Of a stretch of 64,000 nt of DNA, positions 12,416 to 25,439 are shown piece by piece (the first letter of the stretch is position 1; every line of letters begins with the position of its first letter). Made by a program: the position numbers and the translations under genes. Source of the DNA: Anadara kagoshimensis. Lineage: Eukaryota; Mollusca; Bivalvia; Arcoida; Arcidae. The stretch covers positions 68,489,260 through 68,553,259 of the forward strand of contig CM037870.1 in the NCBI GenBank assembly GCA_021292105.1, in the 5' to 3' direction. The notes under the pieces are model-generated. The model was not told where the DNA came from, did not search any database, and saw only the letters and a program-made list of their open reading frames with translations.

Positions 12416-15400
12416 CCCAAGGCAGTAAATGCTTGAGATTTAAAAACAGTGTAATTTTGAGATTTTGAAGATTAAAAAACAGTAAAATTTTGAGATTCAC
12501 AAAGTTATTATAATTTTGAGATTCACAAATAGTGAGATTGGTTCTGGGAAAGAAGTTGTAATTAAGTTTTTTACACAAAACAAACAAGAAACAAGACAGA
12601 CAAACAATGATCACTATTTGTAACATTGGTACTTTGGATCAGGTGATCAAAAACCTGTTTAGTCTCATGGTCCAGATTCTGAAAAGCTGTGAAAAACGCA
12701 AGTGTCATTTTACCTCCCATAAAGAGAAGGGAATGTACCCTGAGCCATATAGAAAACTCTTTAACTAGTCCCTCAAATACAACATGTAGAACCAATAACC
12801 AGTCATCAGAAGAACAAGCTGAAACGTGATTTTAGGGAGATGACAAACACTCACTGTAACAACTTCTAACTATGGTAGACATGAGGTATGGCTAAGGACA
12901 GAAATGAAACTAAATTTCGTCCCGAATCTATTTCTAACTGCTTCTGTTGTTGCTACTTCTTACTGATTTATCCAACAAAATTCTGACATCTCCATGTCAA
13001 CCATTTTTGTCAGGAGTTCTTGATAAATACCTCTTTCTAGTTGTTCTCACCAATTTACTGCCATTTACAAGTCACATATAAGATTCTCTATATAATGGAG
13101 GTACAGCAACAAATAAAAACCACTGGTTAATTATATATATCTATATAAAAACAATAATTTAGTAATTAAGTAAGGCAACCTATCTGAGTCTAGCCCAATG
13201 GTCAAGGCGAAGCATTTATGTGAGGTCAATATTTCTACAACTTTACAGCTGATAACATCTTGAAATATATTAAATATATTTTACTCACTAGGGCAAAAGT
13301 TTACCTTAAATGTATTGTATCAATTTATTTAAAACAAGTTTAAATGAAAAGTCAGTATTTCTGCAACTTGAGCTATTACCGGTAAACATGGTACCATCTT
13401 GAAATAATTTCTATATGTTTTCATCACTGTGCAAAAGTAATCCTAAAATGAATTGAATGAGCAGTTTAAAATTGAAAGAATATGATAATGTATGTTATAT
13501 TCCAAACAATGTTTGAAATGGAATTTGATGACCATAATTGTACTATACCAGTCCTAAGTGTAAGTGAGTACAACTTCGTTATGACATAATGATGTCTATA
13601 TTTAGTGAGCTGCGACAGACAAATTTGATGTGTTCTTCCTCCTAACTTCCTGACATACTGACACACTGGCTATAGTCTTCTTAAGTGTCTCATTACCATC
13701 AATCTGAAATATTCAAATAAAATTAAAAATAAAGTCCATAATTAAAAAGACCGAGTTAGCAATCACTAGAGTTCTTGAATTAAATTGTTCAAAATAGAAT
13801 AAAAAATGAAATAAGAGTAAAATGTTCAATTTTTAAAAAAACTAAATTATGTAAAAATGCTTTATTTGTTTTTCAGATATAATTAATTTCCTTTGCTGAA
13901 CTTTTGTGACTCTGACCTAAAGATACCTATGATGTTGGTTGAATGTCATGACACACCCTTGTATATTTGAGATAATTTTTATGAAGTTTAATGAAATTTA
14001 TAAAATTAAAAAATTAAGCAAATAAATTTGTTACAATTTTTGAATAAAGCAACAATAACTTAAGAGAGTCAACAGAATATAAACCCTGAAAACATGAGGT
14101 AGAATGAAAACGACTTCAATTAACAGACATGCTTATTAATTTTCATCAAAACAATTTCAAGAGCGTAGCTTACTATGAACTGCCTCGGTAAAAATCAGAT
14201 GTTATGTTTGTATTAAACATGTCAAAATTCATGGGTTTTTTTTTATATTTTACTGCAAATGTCAGGTTCAGGTGTCACCAAAATGCACTATTTAATGTCA
14301 TTTTTTTCAATTTTTTTCTAGGGGAGCATGCCCCCAACAGCCTAAATTTGAAGGAACTATTTTTTGCCTCAGTTATAATATGTGCCTATGTATGCCCCTA
14401 AATTTTATACAAAACTACCAGTCTCTTTGCCTTAATCAAAGATAATAATACTGAGTTTGTTATGTAGTTTCAGCTGTCACAGTATGTGAGACAAGGTTTT
14501 GTGGAGGTGTTGGTTTTGCAGGTCAAGCAGAGTGGAGTGGAATAGTAATAAGATCAGTTCTAACATAGTAAGGAAAACAGGAGTCCATAGAGAATGTGGG
14601 CTTAGCATCAACAGGATGTAACCCAGTAGTTTGCATTATTAACAAGTGACAATCACATTAGAATTCTAAAAGTTCTCATCAGCGCATAATAAAAATAATA
14701 ATAATAATAAAACTTGTCAAACAATGTTTTTTTCTTCCATCATCCCAGAACTGACTATCTTGATTTAAGTGAAACTGCGGTTTCAGTAGAAGCCAGCAAC
14801 CAGCAAAACCTGTCGTCTACTTTGGTATTTCTACACTTTGTTTGGTGCCTACTTTCATTCATCAGTATTACATTTATATAGAGTTACAACTGAATTTGCT
14901 GTCTACTCCAGAAAACTTGTCGGCTACTTTAAACTCTGTTGAAAGGGCTGGCACTGAAAGAATCTTAACATGGATGTAAAACACCATTAAGAACTCTATC
15001 CATTATGGATAGGTAAAGACTTCAAAGATTTATCTGACCATTTTGGGAAAGGGACCTTGGAATGAAATTGGGGAAAATAAATTGACAAAATCAACATTTT
15101 GGGAAATATGAAAAAAGAGAAGATAATATGCTGGTTTACTGAGATTTTAACAGGTTAGTTACAGCTAGTACATCTAGAGTTTTCTCCCTTAATATTTATG
15201 AAGAGTATGTCCTTACAAAATTGGGGAAATTGTATGGTTTTTGGCATTGGGAATGGGTTCTTTTACTGAACCCTGTGAGTAGCCAGAAAAATCCATGGAC
15301 TTGTTTATGCAAAGATCGATCAGCAACAACAAAATATTTCCCAAAACTGGCCTATAATTCATTAGTTTTAGAATAAAGGTAGTTTCCCTAGGGAAAAATG

Positions 15401-15880
15401 ACTAAAATTTCCCAATTAGCCCACTAAAATCCCCCAATTTTAACAACAGTGATACATTAAAAAAATTCAAATTTAGTTGTCTTCACTCACAAAACATGAG
15501 ATAGTACCACAATATATTGACTTTGCACTGAATATACTTTCTATTGCCAGCATATCATAATGCAGTTTGCTAGATCTCATGACTTTATGTTTAATTTTCC
15601 CAATCTTGAAGACAGAAGGTAGTTTTTAAAAAAAATGCAACAAAAACGCTGCTAAGATACATTAAACATTAATATTGTACTATAAAACTGACTTTGATTT
15701 TAAAGGACCATTTGAATACTGATATGATATCAAACCCACTTATACTAATAATTATAAGTTATAAGATGTTAATAAGTGGTATGGTTACTTACGCAAGTCT
15801 CAAGTGTACAGATGTGAAAAAAACAACTTCATAATACACAGTAATTTATTGTACCAAATGTGAAATGTTTTGACCCCAGT
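12416..15880. other. Long stretch without a supported gene
   Basis: This is AT-rich. A minus-strand segment at 13703-13602 has an acceptor-like TTTCAG followed by 33 open codons and a stop, but no family similarity. Around 14.74 kb 'CATCCCAGAACTGACT' resembles the SINE-associated tail near 46.78 kb. Nothing else was recognised. Confidence 0.35.
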
Positions 15881-15886
15881 CAACAT

Positions 15887-15888
<2 letters not shown>

Positions 15889-15923
<35 letters not shown>
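15889..15923. repeat. (GA)n microsatellite
   Basis: An AGAGAG run with one ACAG interruption spans about 35 bp. Confidence 0.92.
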
Positions 15924-16027
15924 TTTATATCATGATGATTTTGAAGGTATAGTATGGTAATGGCTAATGATAATGATTATATATTAAACAGGAAACGGAA
16001 AAAAAATGCGGCAGCTTGAACCCAATA

Positions 16028-16090
16028 CCTTACCAATTATAGTGAGACAATCTACCAATCAGCTACCTGGCCACCTATTGAGCCCAGTCT
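16028..16090 (-). mobile_element. tRNA-like SINE head
   Basis: On the minus strand, GTAGCTGATTGGTAGA (A-box-like) is followed about 35 bases later by GGGTTCAAGC (B-box-like). It is a degenerate fragment followed by a SINE-like body rather than a tRNA gene. Confidence 0.5.
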
Positions 16091-16220
16091 GCCACGTTCT
16101 TCCCTTCCTTTTTTCGATTCAACTACCTTGAATAGAAACAACCAGGTTCCAATGGTTCCATCCTATAACCAACCTGTTGGTTGTCAACTTCTTAGGGGCA
16201 GATGAAACCCCAAATTAACA

Positions 16221-16664
16221 CAGGGTTCGTACAAACATTTGGACTCCAAATTTGAGGACTTTTTAGGGTCTTGTCAGGGTCTTATTTGCAAATTTAAGGC
16301 CTAATCAGAGGGACAATTTTAGCAAACAAACATTGGTGCAAAGACAATTAAATCAATAAAACACTTACGTTCCATAGTAACAACACTTGAAGTTGAGGTT
16401 GAAGTTAGGCATTCCGAAGGGCCTAGTACCTTAAAATTGCTCATTTCAATGCAACTTATTAATTAATCTATTATTTATATATATATATCAGTCTATACGC
16501 AACCACTCAATATTATAATTCAAACACCCAACTGGCCAAATTCAAGGGCTTTTCAGGGCCTTTTAGGATAAATTCAAGGACTTTTTAGGGTCAGACTTGT
16601 TTTTAGGGTCTTTTTAGAGCAAACCTCAAAATTGAAGGACTTTTTCAGGCCTGTACGAACCCTG
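16221..16664. mobile_element. Non-autonomous DNA transposon, CAG...CTG ends, TAACA flanks
   Basis: The left end CAGGGTTCGTACAAACATTT mirrors the right end CAGGCCTGTACGAACCCTG. Both sides are flanked by TAACA, which could be a 5-bp target-site duplication. Inside are repeated 'GGACTTTTTAGGGTC' words near both ends (sub-terminal repeats). It is 444 bp and has no ORF. Termini and TSD length fit an hAT-related (hAT5-like) element; that assignment is inference. Confidence 0.72.
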
Positions 16665-16689
16665 TAACAGGAAAGTGAAAAATGTCATA

Positions 16690-16745
16690 GAATAGAACCC
16701 CGGACCATAGATGCTCTACTGACTGAGCTACCCAGCCACCTATCA
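16690..16745 (-). mobile_element. tRNA-like SINE head
   Basis: The minus strand reads GGTGGCTGGGTAGCTCAGTC with AGTAGAGCATC, then a B-box-like GGGGTTCTATTC. It resembles a tRNA head and sits next to the 444-bp element, but the arms are not intact. Confidence 0.5.
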
Positions 16746-17049
16746 AGCCGAGCACAATTAATAAGGCCCTTGTAACACACAGTAACACATGTAAATTGTA
16801 AGCCAAGCTCACCAAACAAAGCATTACATAACAGTTTTACCATAGATGGTTGATTCTAAATGATGACCAAAATGATTATTTTATAAATTATACGGAAATT
16901 TGCACCCCTGTTCTCCTCCTTATCAAGATTTTGGTTTTGGTGAATAATGTTGGTTATCAGTGAAAAATATGGCATTGGGCTTTAACAACAGTAACCAATA
17001 TCAAGATGGAGAACATATGAAGAAACCAAGAAAATACTTGACCGTCTCT

Positions 17050-17410
17050 CCCTGAGGAGAATAGGGTCGTTGCTACTTTTGTTGCCTCAGTCCATGCATT
17101 GTATCCCAGCTATTTTTGTTCTCTCTCGATCATTCTTCTCCAAGTCTCTTTGGGTCATCCTCTTTTCCTCTTCCCCTCTTGTGTCTAGGTAAGTGCCAGT
17201 TTTGCATACCTGTTGTTTTTCATTCTCAAAATATGAACCAGCCATTTCCACCTTCTTCTTTTGATTGTGGTGCTGATCTTTTCTGCCCCTGCTCTTGTTC
17301 TTACTTCTTCATTTGATACTTTCTGTGGCCAGTAGATTTTTAAAATTATTCTGAGGCATTTTCGGAGGAAAGTGTCTACCATCATGTCAGTTTTTGTCAT
17401 TTTCCATGTT
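17050..17410 (-). pseudogene. Non-LTR retrotransposon relic: C-terminal end of reverse-transcriptase ORF
   Basis: The minus frame reads RRRWKWLVHILRMKNNRYAK, then LALTW and a KRKR-rich stretch. This is the 'RRLRWLGHVLRM...W.P.GKRKRGRP' signature found C-terminal to the RT in many LINEs. It is 5'-truncated and decays after the KRKR motif. It is a dead fragment of about 0.36 kb with no endonuclease or RT core. Confidence 0.7.
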
Positions 17411-18523
17411 TAACGTACTGAAAATACATTCCAGTTTAGCAGGTGGAGAAAATAAGACAAGATAAAACAATACAAATGTATATAAACCACTTATTATAAA
17501 ACTCCTGACTTACAAAAAGCCAAAACATGATTCTCAAGTGCAGTTACTTAATTTATGAAACATAACAATTTACACTTAGTATGCCAAAAACGTGAATTTC
17601 TATAGTGCACTTTCTTAAGTTATGAAACACGAAATTAAAAATTTGTTATGAAAAAACAGTGATTTTGTTAATTTTTTTAAAGACTACCTTTTGCCTTAAA
17701 AATTAAGAAATACTGAAGTTCTGAAAAACAGTAAACTACATTATATAACATGCTGCAATAGATAAATCCTGATTCCAAAGATGTTATCTGAAATTTGCAA
17801 AAAGGATAACTAGTGTTACTTTGCTAGTTTTTACTGTTGTTTTGAGAATTTAAGTGGTAAAATTGAAAAAGATTTAGCCATTTTTCCTCAGGGAAAACTA
17901 TCTTTATTTGGTGAACAAAATCATTAAAACAAAATATGACATCTAGAATTTGTAACCTAACATTCCAGACAGCAAACTGTTAGGGCAAAATCAGGATTTT
18001 TAGCAGTGCATTTTTGAAGTTGAGGAAACATGACTTAATGCCAAAAACAGGATTTTTAGCAGTGCAGTTTCTTAGTTGAGGAAACATGACATAATGCCAA
18101 AAACAGGATTTTTAGCAGTGCAGTTTCTTAGTTGAGGAAACATGACATAATGCCAAAAACAGGATTTTTAGCAGTGCAGTTTCTTAGTTGAGGAAACATG
18201 ACATAATGCCAAAAACAGGAATTTTAGCAGTGCAGTTTCTTAGTTTAGGAAATATGACATAATGCCAAAAACAGGATTTTTAGCAGTGCAGTTTCTTAGT
18301 TGAGGAAACATGACATATGCCAAAACAGGATTTTTAGCAGTGCAGTTTCTTAGTTTAGGAAATATGACATAATGCCAAAAACAGGATTTTTAGCAGTGCA
18401 GTTTCTAGGTTAAGGAAACATGACATAATGCCAAAAACAGGAATTTAAGCAGCGCAGTTTCAAAGTTTAGGAAACATGACATAATGCCAAAAAAACTGGA
18501 TTTCTTAGTTAAGGAAACATGAC

Positions 18524-18652
18524 ATTTAAAAATTCGTTATAACAAACAAAAAATAAACATCTGTACTATGTAACCTAATATTCTGGATATTACATGTATA
18601 AGTTGATATTTGTATATCAACTCTTGGTACTTCAACTGTACTGTGCAGTTTC
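18524..18652. repeat. Copy 1 of the array-flanking segment inside the satellite (shortened)
   Basis: It begins with TTAAAAATTCGTTATAACAA and continues through CCTAATATTCTGGATATTAC to CTCTTGGTACTTCAACTGTA. It matches the unique right flank of the array (24755-24945) but lacks about 50 internal bases. Confidence 0.85.
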
Positions 18653-19051
18653 TTAGTTAAGGAAACAGTTCAACTCTTGGTACTTCAACTGTACTGTGCA
18701 GTTTCTTAGTTAAGGAAACATGACATAATGCCAAAAACAGGATTTTTAGCAGTGTAGTTTCTAAGTTAAGGAAACATGACTTAATGCCAAAAACAGGATT
18801 TTTAGCAGTGCAGTTTCTAAGTTAAGGAAACATGACATATGCCAAAAACAGGATTTTTAGCAGTGCAGTTTCTAAGTTAAGGAACATGACTTAATGCCAA
18901 AACAGGATTTTTAGCAGTGCAGTTTCTTAGTTAAGGAAACATGACATAATGCCAAAAACAGGAATTTTAGCAGTGCATTTTCGAAGTTGAGGAAATATGA
19001 CTTAATGCCAAAAACAGGAAATTTTAGCAGTATAGTTTCTTAGTTTAGGAA

Positions 19052-19235
19052 ACATGACATTTAAAAATTTGTTATAACAAACAAATCATAAACATCTGTA
19101 CAATGTAACCTAATATTCTGGATATTACATGTATAAGTTGATATCTGTATATCAAATTTAGATAAATTGTAAATGTTAAAACTTTAATAAGATATGAGAG
19201 AGTTCAACTCTTGGTACTTCAACTGTACTGTGCAG
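19052..19235. repeat. Copy 2 of the array-flanking segment inside the satellite
   Basis: It is near-identical to 24755-24945, including TTTAGATAAATTGTAAATG and GAGAGAGTTCAACTCTTGG, then returns directly into satellite units. This shows that the array was duplicated together with its flank. Confidence 0.88.
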
Positions 19236-22200
19236 TTTCTTAGTTAAGGAAACATGACATAATGCCAAAAACAGGATTTTTAGCAGTGTAGATTCTTAGT
19301 GTAGGAAACATGACTTAATGCCAAAAACAGGATTTTTAGCAGTGCAGTTTCTTAGTTAAGGAAACATGACATAATGCCAAAAACAGGATTTTTAGCAGTG
19401 CAGTTTCTTAGTTTAGGAAACACGATATAATGCCAAAAACAGGATTTTTAGCAGTGCAGTTTCTTAGTTAAGGAAACATGACATAATGCCAAAAACAGGA
19501 ATTTTAGCAGTGCAGTTTCTTAGTTAAGGAAACATGACATAATGCCAAAAACAGGATTTTTAGCAGTGTAGCTTCTAAGTTAAGGAAACATGACATAATG
19601 CCAAAAACAGGAATTTTAGCAGTGTAGTTTCTTAGTTAAGGAAACATGACATAATGCCAAAAACAGGATTTTTAGCAGTGCAGTTTCTAAGTTAAAGAAA
19701 CATGACATAATGCCAAAAACAGGAATTTTAGCAGTGCAGTTTCTTAGTTAAGGAAACATGACATAATGCCAAAAAACAGGATTTTTAGCAGTGTAGTTTC
19801 TTAGTTAAGGAAACATGACTTAATGCCAAAAACAGGATTTTTAGCAGTGTAGTTTCTAAGTTAAGGAAACATGACATAATGCCAAAAACGGGATTTTTAG
19901 CAGTGTAGTTTCTAAGTTAAGGAAACATGACATAATGCCAAAAACGGGATTTTTAGCAGTGCAGTTTCTTATTTTAGGAAACATGACTTAATGACAAAAA
20001 CAGGATTTTTAGCAGTGTAGTTTCTTAGTTAAGGAAACATGACATAATGCCAAGAACGGGATTTTAAGCAGTGCAGTTTCTAAGTTAAGGAAACATGACA
20101 TAATGCCAAAAACAGGATTTTTAGCAGTGCAGTTTCTTAGTTAAGGAAACATGACATAATGCCAAAAACGGGATTTTTAGCAGTGAAGTTTCTTAGTTAA
20201 GGAAACACGATATAATGCCAAAAACAGGATTTTTAGCAGTGTATATATAGTTTCTTAGTTTAGGAAACATGACTTAATGACAAAAACAGGATTTTTAGCA
20301 GTGTAGTTTCTTAGTTAAGGAAACATGACATAATGCCAAGAACGGGATTTTAAGCAGTGCAGTTTCTAAGTTAAGGAAACATGACATAATGTCAAAAACA
20401 GGATTTTTAGCAGTGCAGTTTCTTAGTTAAGGAAACATGACATAATGCCAAAAACGGGATTTTTAGCAGTGAAGTTTCTTAGTTAAGGAAACACGATATA
20501 ATGCCAAAAACAGGATTTTTAGCAGTGTATATATAGTTTCTTAGTTTAGGAAACATGACTTAATGACAAAAACAGGATTTTTAGCAGTGTAGTTTCTTAG
20601 TTTAGGAAACATGACATAATGCCAAAAACGGGATTTTAAGCAGTGCAGTTTCTTAGTTTAGGAAACACGACATAATGCCAAAAACAGGATTTTTAGCAGT
20701 GCAGTTTCTTAGTTAAGGAAACATGACATAATGCCAAAAACGGGATTTTTAGCAGTGTAGTTTCTTAGTTTAGGAAACAAGATATAATGCCAAAAACAGG
20801 ATTTTTAGCAGTGTATATATAGTTTCTTAGTTTAGGAAACATGACATAATGCCAAAAACAGGATTTTTAGTAGTGCAGTTTCTTAGTTAAGGAAACATGA
20901 CATAATGCCAAAAACGGGATTTTTAGCAGTGTAGTTTCTTAGTTTAGGAAACACGATATAATGCCAAAAACAGGATTTTTAGCAGTGTAGTTCCTTAGTT
21001 TAGGAAACATGACATAATGCCAAAAACAAGATTTTTAGCAGTGTAGTTTCTTAGTTGAGGAAACATGACAGAATGCCAAAAACAGGATTTTTAGCAGTGC
21101 AGTTTCTAGGTTAAGGAAACATGACATAATGCCAAAACAGGATTTTTAGCAGTGCAGTTTCTTAGTTAAGGAAACATGACATAATGCCAAAAACGGGATT
21201 TTTAGCAGTGAAGTTTCTTAGTTAAGGAAACACGATATAATGCCAAAAACAGGATTTTTAGCAGTGTATATATAGTTTCTTAGTTTAGGAAACATGACTT
21301 AATGACAAAAACAGGATTTTTAGCAGTGTAGATTCTTAGTTGAGGAAACATGACATAATGCCAAAAACAGGATTTTTAGCAGTGCAGTTTCTTAGTTTAG
21401 GAAACATGACATAATGCCAAAAACAGGATTTTTAGCAGTGCAGTTTCTTAGTTAAGGAAACATGACATAATGCCAAAAACGGGATTTTTAGCAGTGTAGT
21501 TTCTTAGTTTAGGAAACACGATATAATGCCAAAAACAGGATTTTTAGCAGTGTATATATAGTTTCTTAGTTTAGGAAACATGACTTAATGACAAAAACAG
21601 GATTTTTAGCAGTGCAGTTTCTTAGTTAAGGAAACATGACATAATGCCAAAACAGGATTTTTAGCAGTGCAGTTTCAAAGTTGAGGAAACATGACTTAAT
21701 GCCAAAAACAGGATTTTTAGCAGTGTAGTTTCTAAGTTAAGGAAACATGACATAATGCCAAAAACGGGATTTTTAGCAGTGCAGTTTCTTAGTTTAGGAA
21801 ACATGACTTAATGACAAAAACAGGATTTTTAGCAGTGTAGTTTCTTAGTTTAGGAAACATGACATAATGCCAAAAACGGGATTTTAAGCAGTGCAGTTTC
21901 TTAGTTTAGGAAACACGACATAATGCCAAAAACAGGATTTTTAGCAGTGCAGTTTCTTAGTTAAGGAAACATGACATAATGCCAAAAACGGGATTTTTAG
22001 CAGTGTAGTTTCTTAGTTTAGGAAACAAGATATAATGCCAAAAACAGGATTTTTAGCAGTGTATATATAGTTTCTTAGTTTAGGAAACATGACATAATGC
22101 CAAAAACAGGATTTTTAGTAGTGCAGTTTCTTAGTTAAGGAAACATGACATAATGCCAAAAACGGGATTTTTAGCAGTGTAGTTTCTTAGTTTAGGAAAC

Positions 22201-24754
22201 ACGATATAATGCCAAAAACAGGATTTTTAGCAGTGTAGTTTCTAAGTTAAGGAAACATGACATAATGCCAAAAACAGGATTTTTAGTAGTGCAGTTTCTT
22301 AGTTAAGGAAACATGACATAATGCCAAAAACGGGATTTTTAGCAGTGTAGTTTCTTAGTTTAGGAAACACGATATAATGCCAAAAACAGGATTTTTAGCA
22401 GTGTATATATAGTTTCTTAGTTTAGGAAACATGACTTAATGACAAAAACAGGATTTTTAGCAGTGCAGTTTCTTAGTTAAGGAAACATGACATAATGCCA
22501 AAACAGGATTTTTAGCAGTGCAGTTTCAAAGTTGAGGAAACATGACTTAATGCCAAAAACAGGATTTTTAGCAGTGTAGTTTCTTAGTTGAGGAAACATG
22601 ACTTAATGCCAAAAACAGGATTTTTAGCAGTGTAGTTTCTTAGTTTAGGAAACATGACATAATGCCAAAAACACGATTTTTAGCAGTGCAGTTCCTTAGT
22701 TTAGGAAACATGACATAATGCCAAAAACACGATTTTTAGCAGTGTAGTTTCTTAGTTGAGGAAACATGACATAATGCCAAAAACAGGATTTTTAGCAGTG
22801 CAGTTTCTTAGTTAAGGAAACATGACATAATGCCAAAAAACAGGATTTTTAGCAGTGTAGCTTCTAAGTTAAGGAAACATGACATAATGCCAAAAACGGG
22901 ATTTTTAGCAGTGCAGTTTCTTAGTTTAGGAAACATGACTTAATGACAAAAACAGGATTTTTAGCAGTGTAGTTTCTTAGTTAAGGAAACATGACATAAT
23001 GCCAAAAACGGGATTTTAAGCAGTGCAGTTTCTTAGTTTAGGAAACACGACATAATGCCAAAAACAGGATTTTTAGCAGTGCAGTTTCTTAGTTAAGGAA
23101 ACATGACATAATGCCAAAAACGGGATTTTTAGCAGTGTAGTTTCTTAGTTTAGGAAACACGATATAATGCCAAAAACAGGATTTTTAGCAGTGTATATAT
23201 AGTTTCTTAGTTTAGGAAACATGACATAATGCCAAAAACAGGATTTTTAGTAGTGCAGTTTCTTAGTTAAGGAAACATGACATAATGCCAAAAACGGGAT
23301 TTTTAGCAGTGTAGTTTCTTAGTTTAGGAAACACGATATAATGCCAAAAACAGGATTTTTAGCAGTGTATATATAGTTTCTTAGTTTAGGAAACATGACT
23401 TAATGACAAAAACAGGATTTTTAGCAGTGCAGTTTCTTAGTTAAGGAAACATGACATAATGCCAAAACAGGATTTTTAGCAGTGCAGTTTCAAAGTTGAG
23501 GAAACATGACTTAATGCCAAAAACAGGATTTTTAGCAGTGTAGTTTCTTAGTTGAGGAAACATGACTTAATGCCAAAAACAGGATTTTTAGCAGTGTAGT
23601 TTCTTAGTTTAGGAAACATGACATAATGCCAAAAACACGATTTTTAGCAGTACAGTTCCTTAGTTTAGGAAACATGACATAATGCCAAAAACACGATTTT
23701 TAGCAGTGTAGTTTCTTAGTTGAGGAAACATGACAGAATGCCAAAAACAGGATTTTTAGCAGTGCAGTTTCTAGGTTAAGGAAACATGACATAATGCCAA
23801 AACAGGATTTTTAGCAGTGCAGTTTCTTAGTTAAGGAAACATGACATAATGCCAAAAAACAGGATTTTTAGCAGTGTAGCTTCTAAGTTAAGGAAACATG
23901 ACATAATGCCAAAAACAGGATTTTTAGCAGTGTAGTTTCTAAGTTAAGGAAACATGACATAATGCCAAAAACAGGATTTTTAGCAGTGCAGTTTCTTAGT
24001 TTAGGAAACATGACATAATGCCAAAAACAGGATTTTTAGCAGTTTAGTTCCTTAGTTTAGGAAACATGACATAATGCCAAAAACGGGATTTTTAGCAGTG
24101 CAGTTTCTTAGTTTAGGAAACATGACATAATGCCAAAAACAGGATTTTTAGCAGTGTATATATAGTTTCTTAGTTTAGGAAACATGACTTAATGACAAAA
24201 ACAGGATTTTTAGCAGTGCAGTTTCTTAGTTTAGGAAACACGATATAATGCCAAAAACAGGATTTTTAGCAGTGTATATATAGTTTCTTAGTTTAGGAAA
24301 CATGACTTAATGACAAAAACAGGATTTTTAGCAGTGTAGATTCTTAGTTGAGGAATCATGACATAATGCCAAAAACAGGATTTTTAGCAGTGCAGTTCCT
24401 TAGTTTAGGAAACATGACATAATGCCAAAAACACGATTTTTAGCAGTGTAGTTTCTTAGTTGAGGAAACATGACTTAATGCCAAAAACAGGATTTTTAGC
24501 AGTGCAGTTTCTAGGTTAAGGAAACATGACATAATGCCAAAAACAGGATTTTTAGCAGTGTAGTTTCTTAGTTAAGGAAACATGACATAATGCCAAAAAC
24601 AGGATTTTAGCAGTGTAGTTTCTTAGTTTAGGAAACATGACATAATGCCAAAAACAGGATTTTTAGCAGTGTAGTTTCTTAGTTTAGGAAACATGACATA
24701 ATGCCAAAAACAGGATTTTTAGCAGTGTAGTTTCTTAGTTAAGGAAACACGACA

Positions 24755-24945
24755 TTAAAAAATTTGTTATAACAAACAAAACATAAAACATCTGTACAAT
24801 GTAACCTAATATTCTGGATATTACATGTATAAGTTGATATCTGTATATCAAATTTAGATAAATTGTAAATGTTAAAACTTTAATAGGATATGAGAGAGTT
24901 CAACTCTTGGTACTTCAACTGTACTTTTAAAAACTCATGAAAAAA
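24755..24945. repeat. Right flank of the satellite, copied twice within the array
   Basis: It starts at ATTAAAAAATTTGTTATAAC and ends near CTTCAACTGTACTTTTAAA, where unique sequence resumes. Confidence 0.85.
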
Positions 24946-25436
24946 AACTTTACGTCATAGAACGATCAAAATAACGTTTCTCTAATTAAGTGTACCATGC
25001 CAGTATGTCAGTAGGTTAGTGGGATGGGAAAATGCCAAAAATAATAGCGGAAATTCACATACCTTTACAGCAGGATATCTTCATGTTAACAAGTACTGCT
25101 GTAACCCAATACACATAATCTGTATTAGAAAGCATGACTAGATCTGTTATACTTATTGTATAACCAGTCAGTTACAAAGGATATTGAAACTTAACTACAT
25201 TTATATTTAGCCACCAAGATGACCTCTTTAAACATCTAAATTAATTAACTGTATTAAAGTCATCATAAAACACCTCAACTGGGAAAGTTTTTTTTTTACC
25301 AATATCTCCATACTTAAGTGACACTTTGTACTTCTTCGCATATTTAGTACATGTAGCATACAATACTAATATCACGTTTTTGAAAATTTTCATACGACAT
25401 ACAGCATACGGTATAAAAATCACATCCTCATTGGGG
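24946..25436. other. No recognised feature
   Basis: Unique-looking AT-rich sequence between the satellite and the foldback element. The minus frame at 25241-25423 has no recognisable similarity. Confidence 0.35.
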
Positions 25437-25439
25437 TTC

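Larger units (their letters stand above)
17983..24754. repeat. 56-bp satellite array, about 115 copies with higher-order repeats
   Basis: The unit is roughly ATGACATAATGCCAAAAACA, GGATTTTTAGCAGTGCAGTT, TCTTAGTTAAGGAAAC. Variants include ACGGG for ACAGG, TTTAGG for TAAGG, GACTTAATGACA, and a length variant with GTATATATAG inserted before TTTCTTAG. The marker variant recurs at 20241, 20527 and 20813, giving a 286-bp (five-unit) higher-order period. Other spacings (281, 340, 172, 126) show further block duplication. Isolated degenerate precursors occur from about 17.5 kb. No centromeric or other function can be inferred from one locus. Confidence 0.95.

Noticed and set aside
13602..13703. Possible terminal exon (IDGNETLKKTIASVSVCQEV ...) on the minus strand
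   Set aside because: An acceptor-like site and 33 codons only. No recognised family and no partner exon.
17983..24754. CRISPR-like array
   Set aside because: Units are contiguous 56-bp satellite repeats without unique spacers, in a eukaryotic genome.
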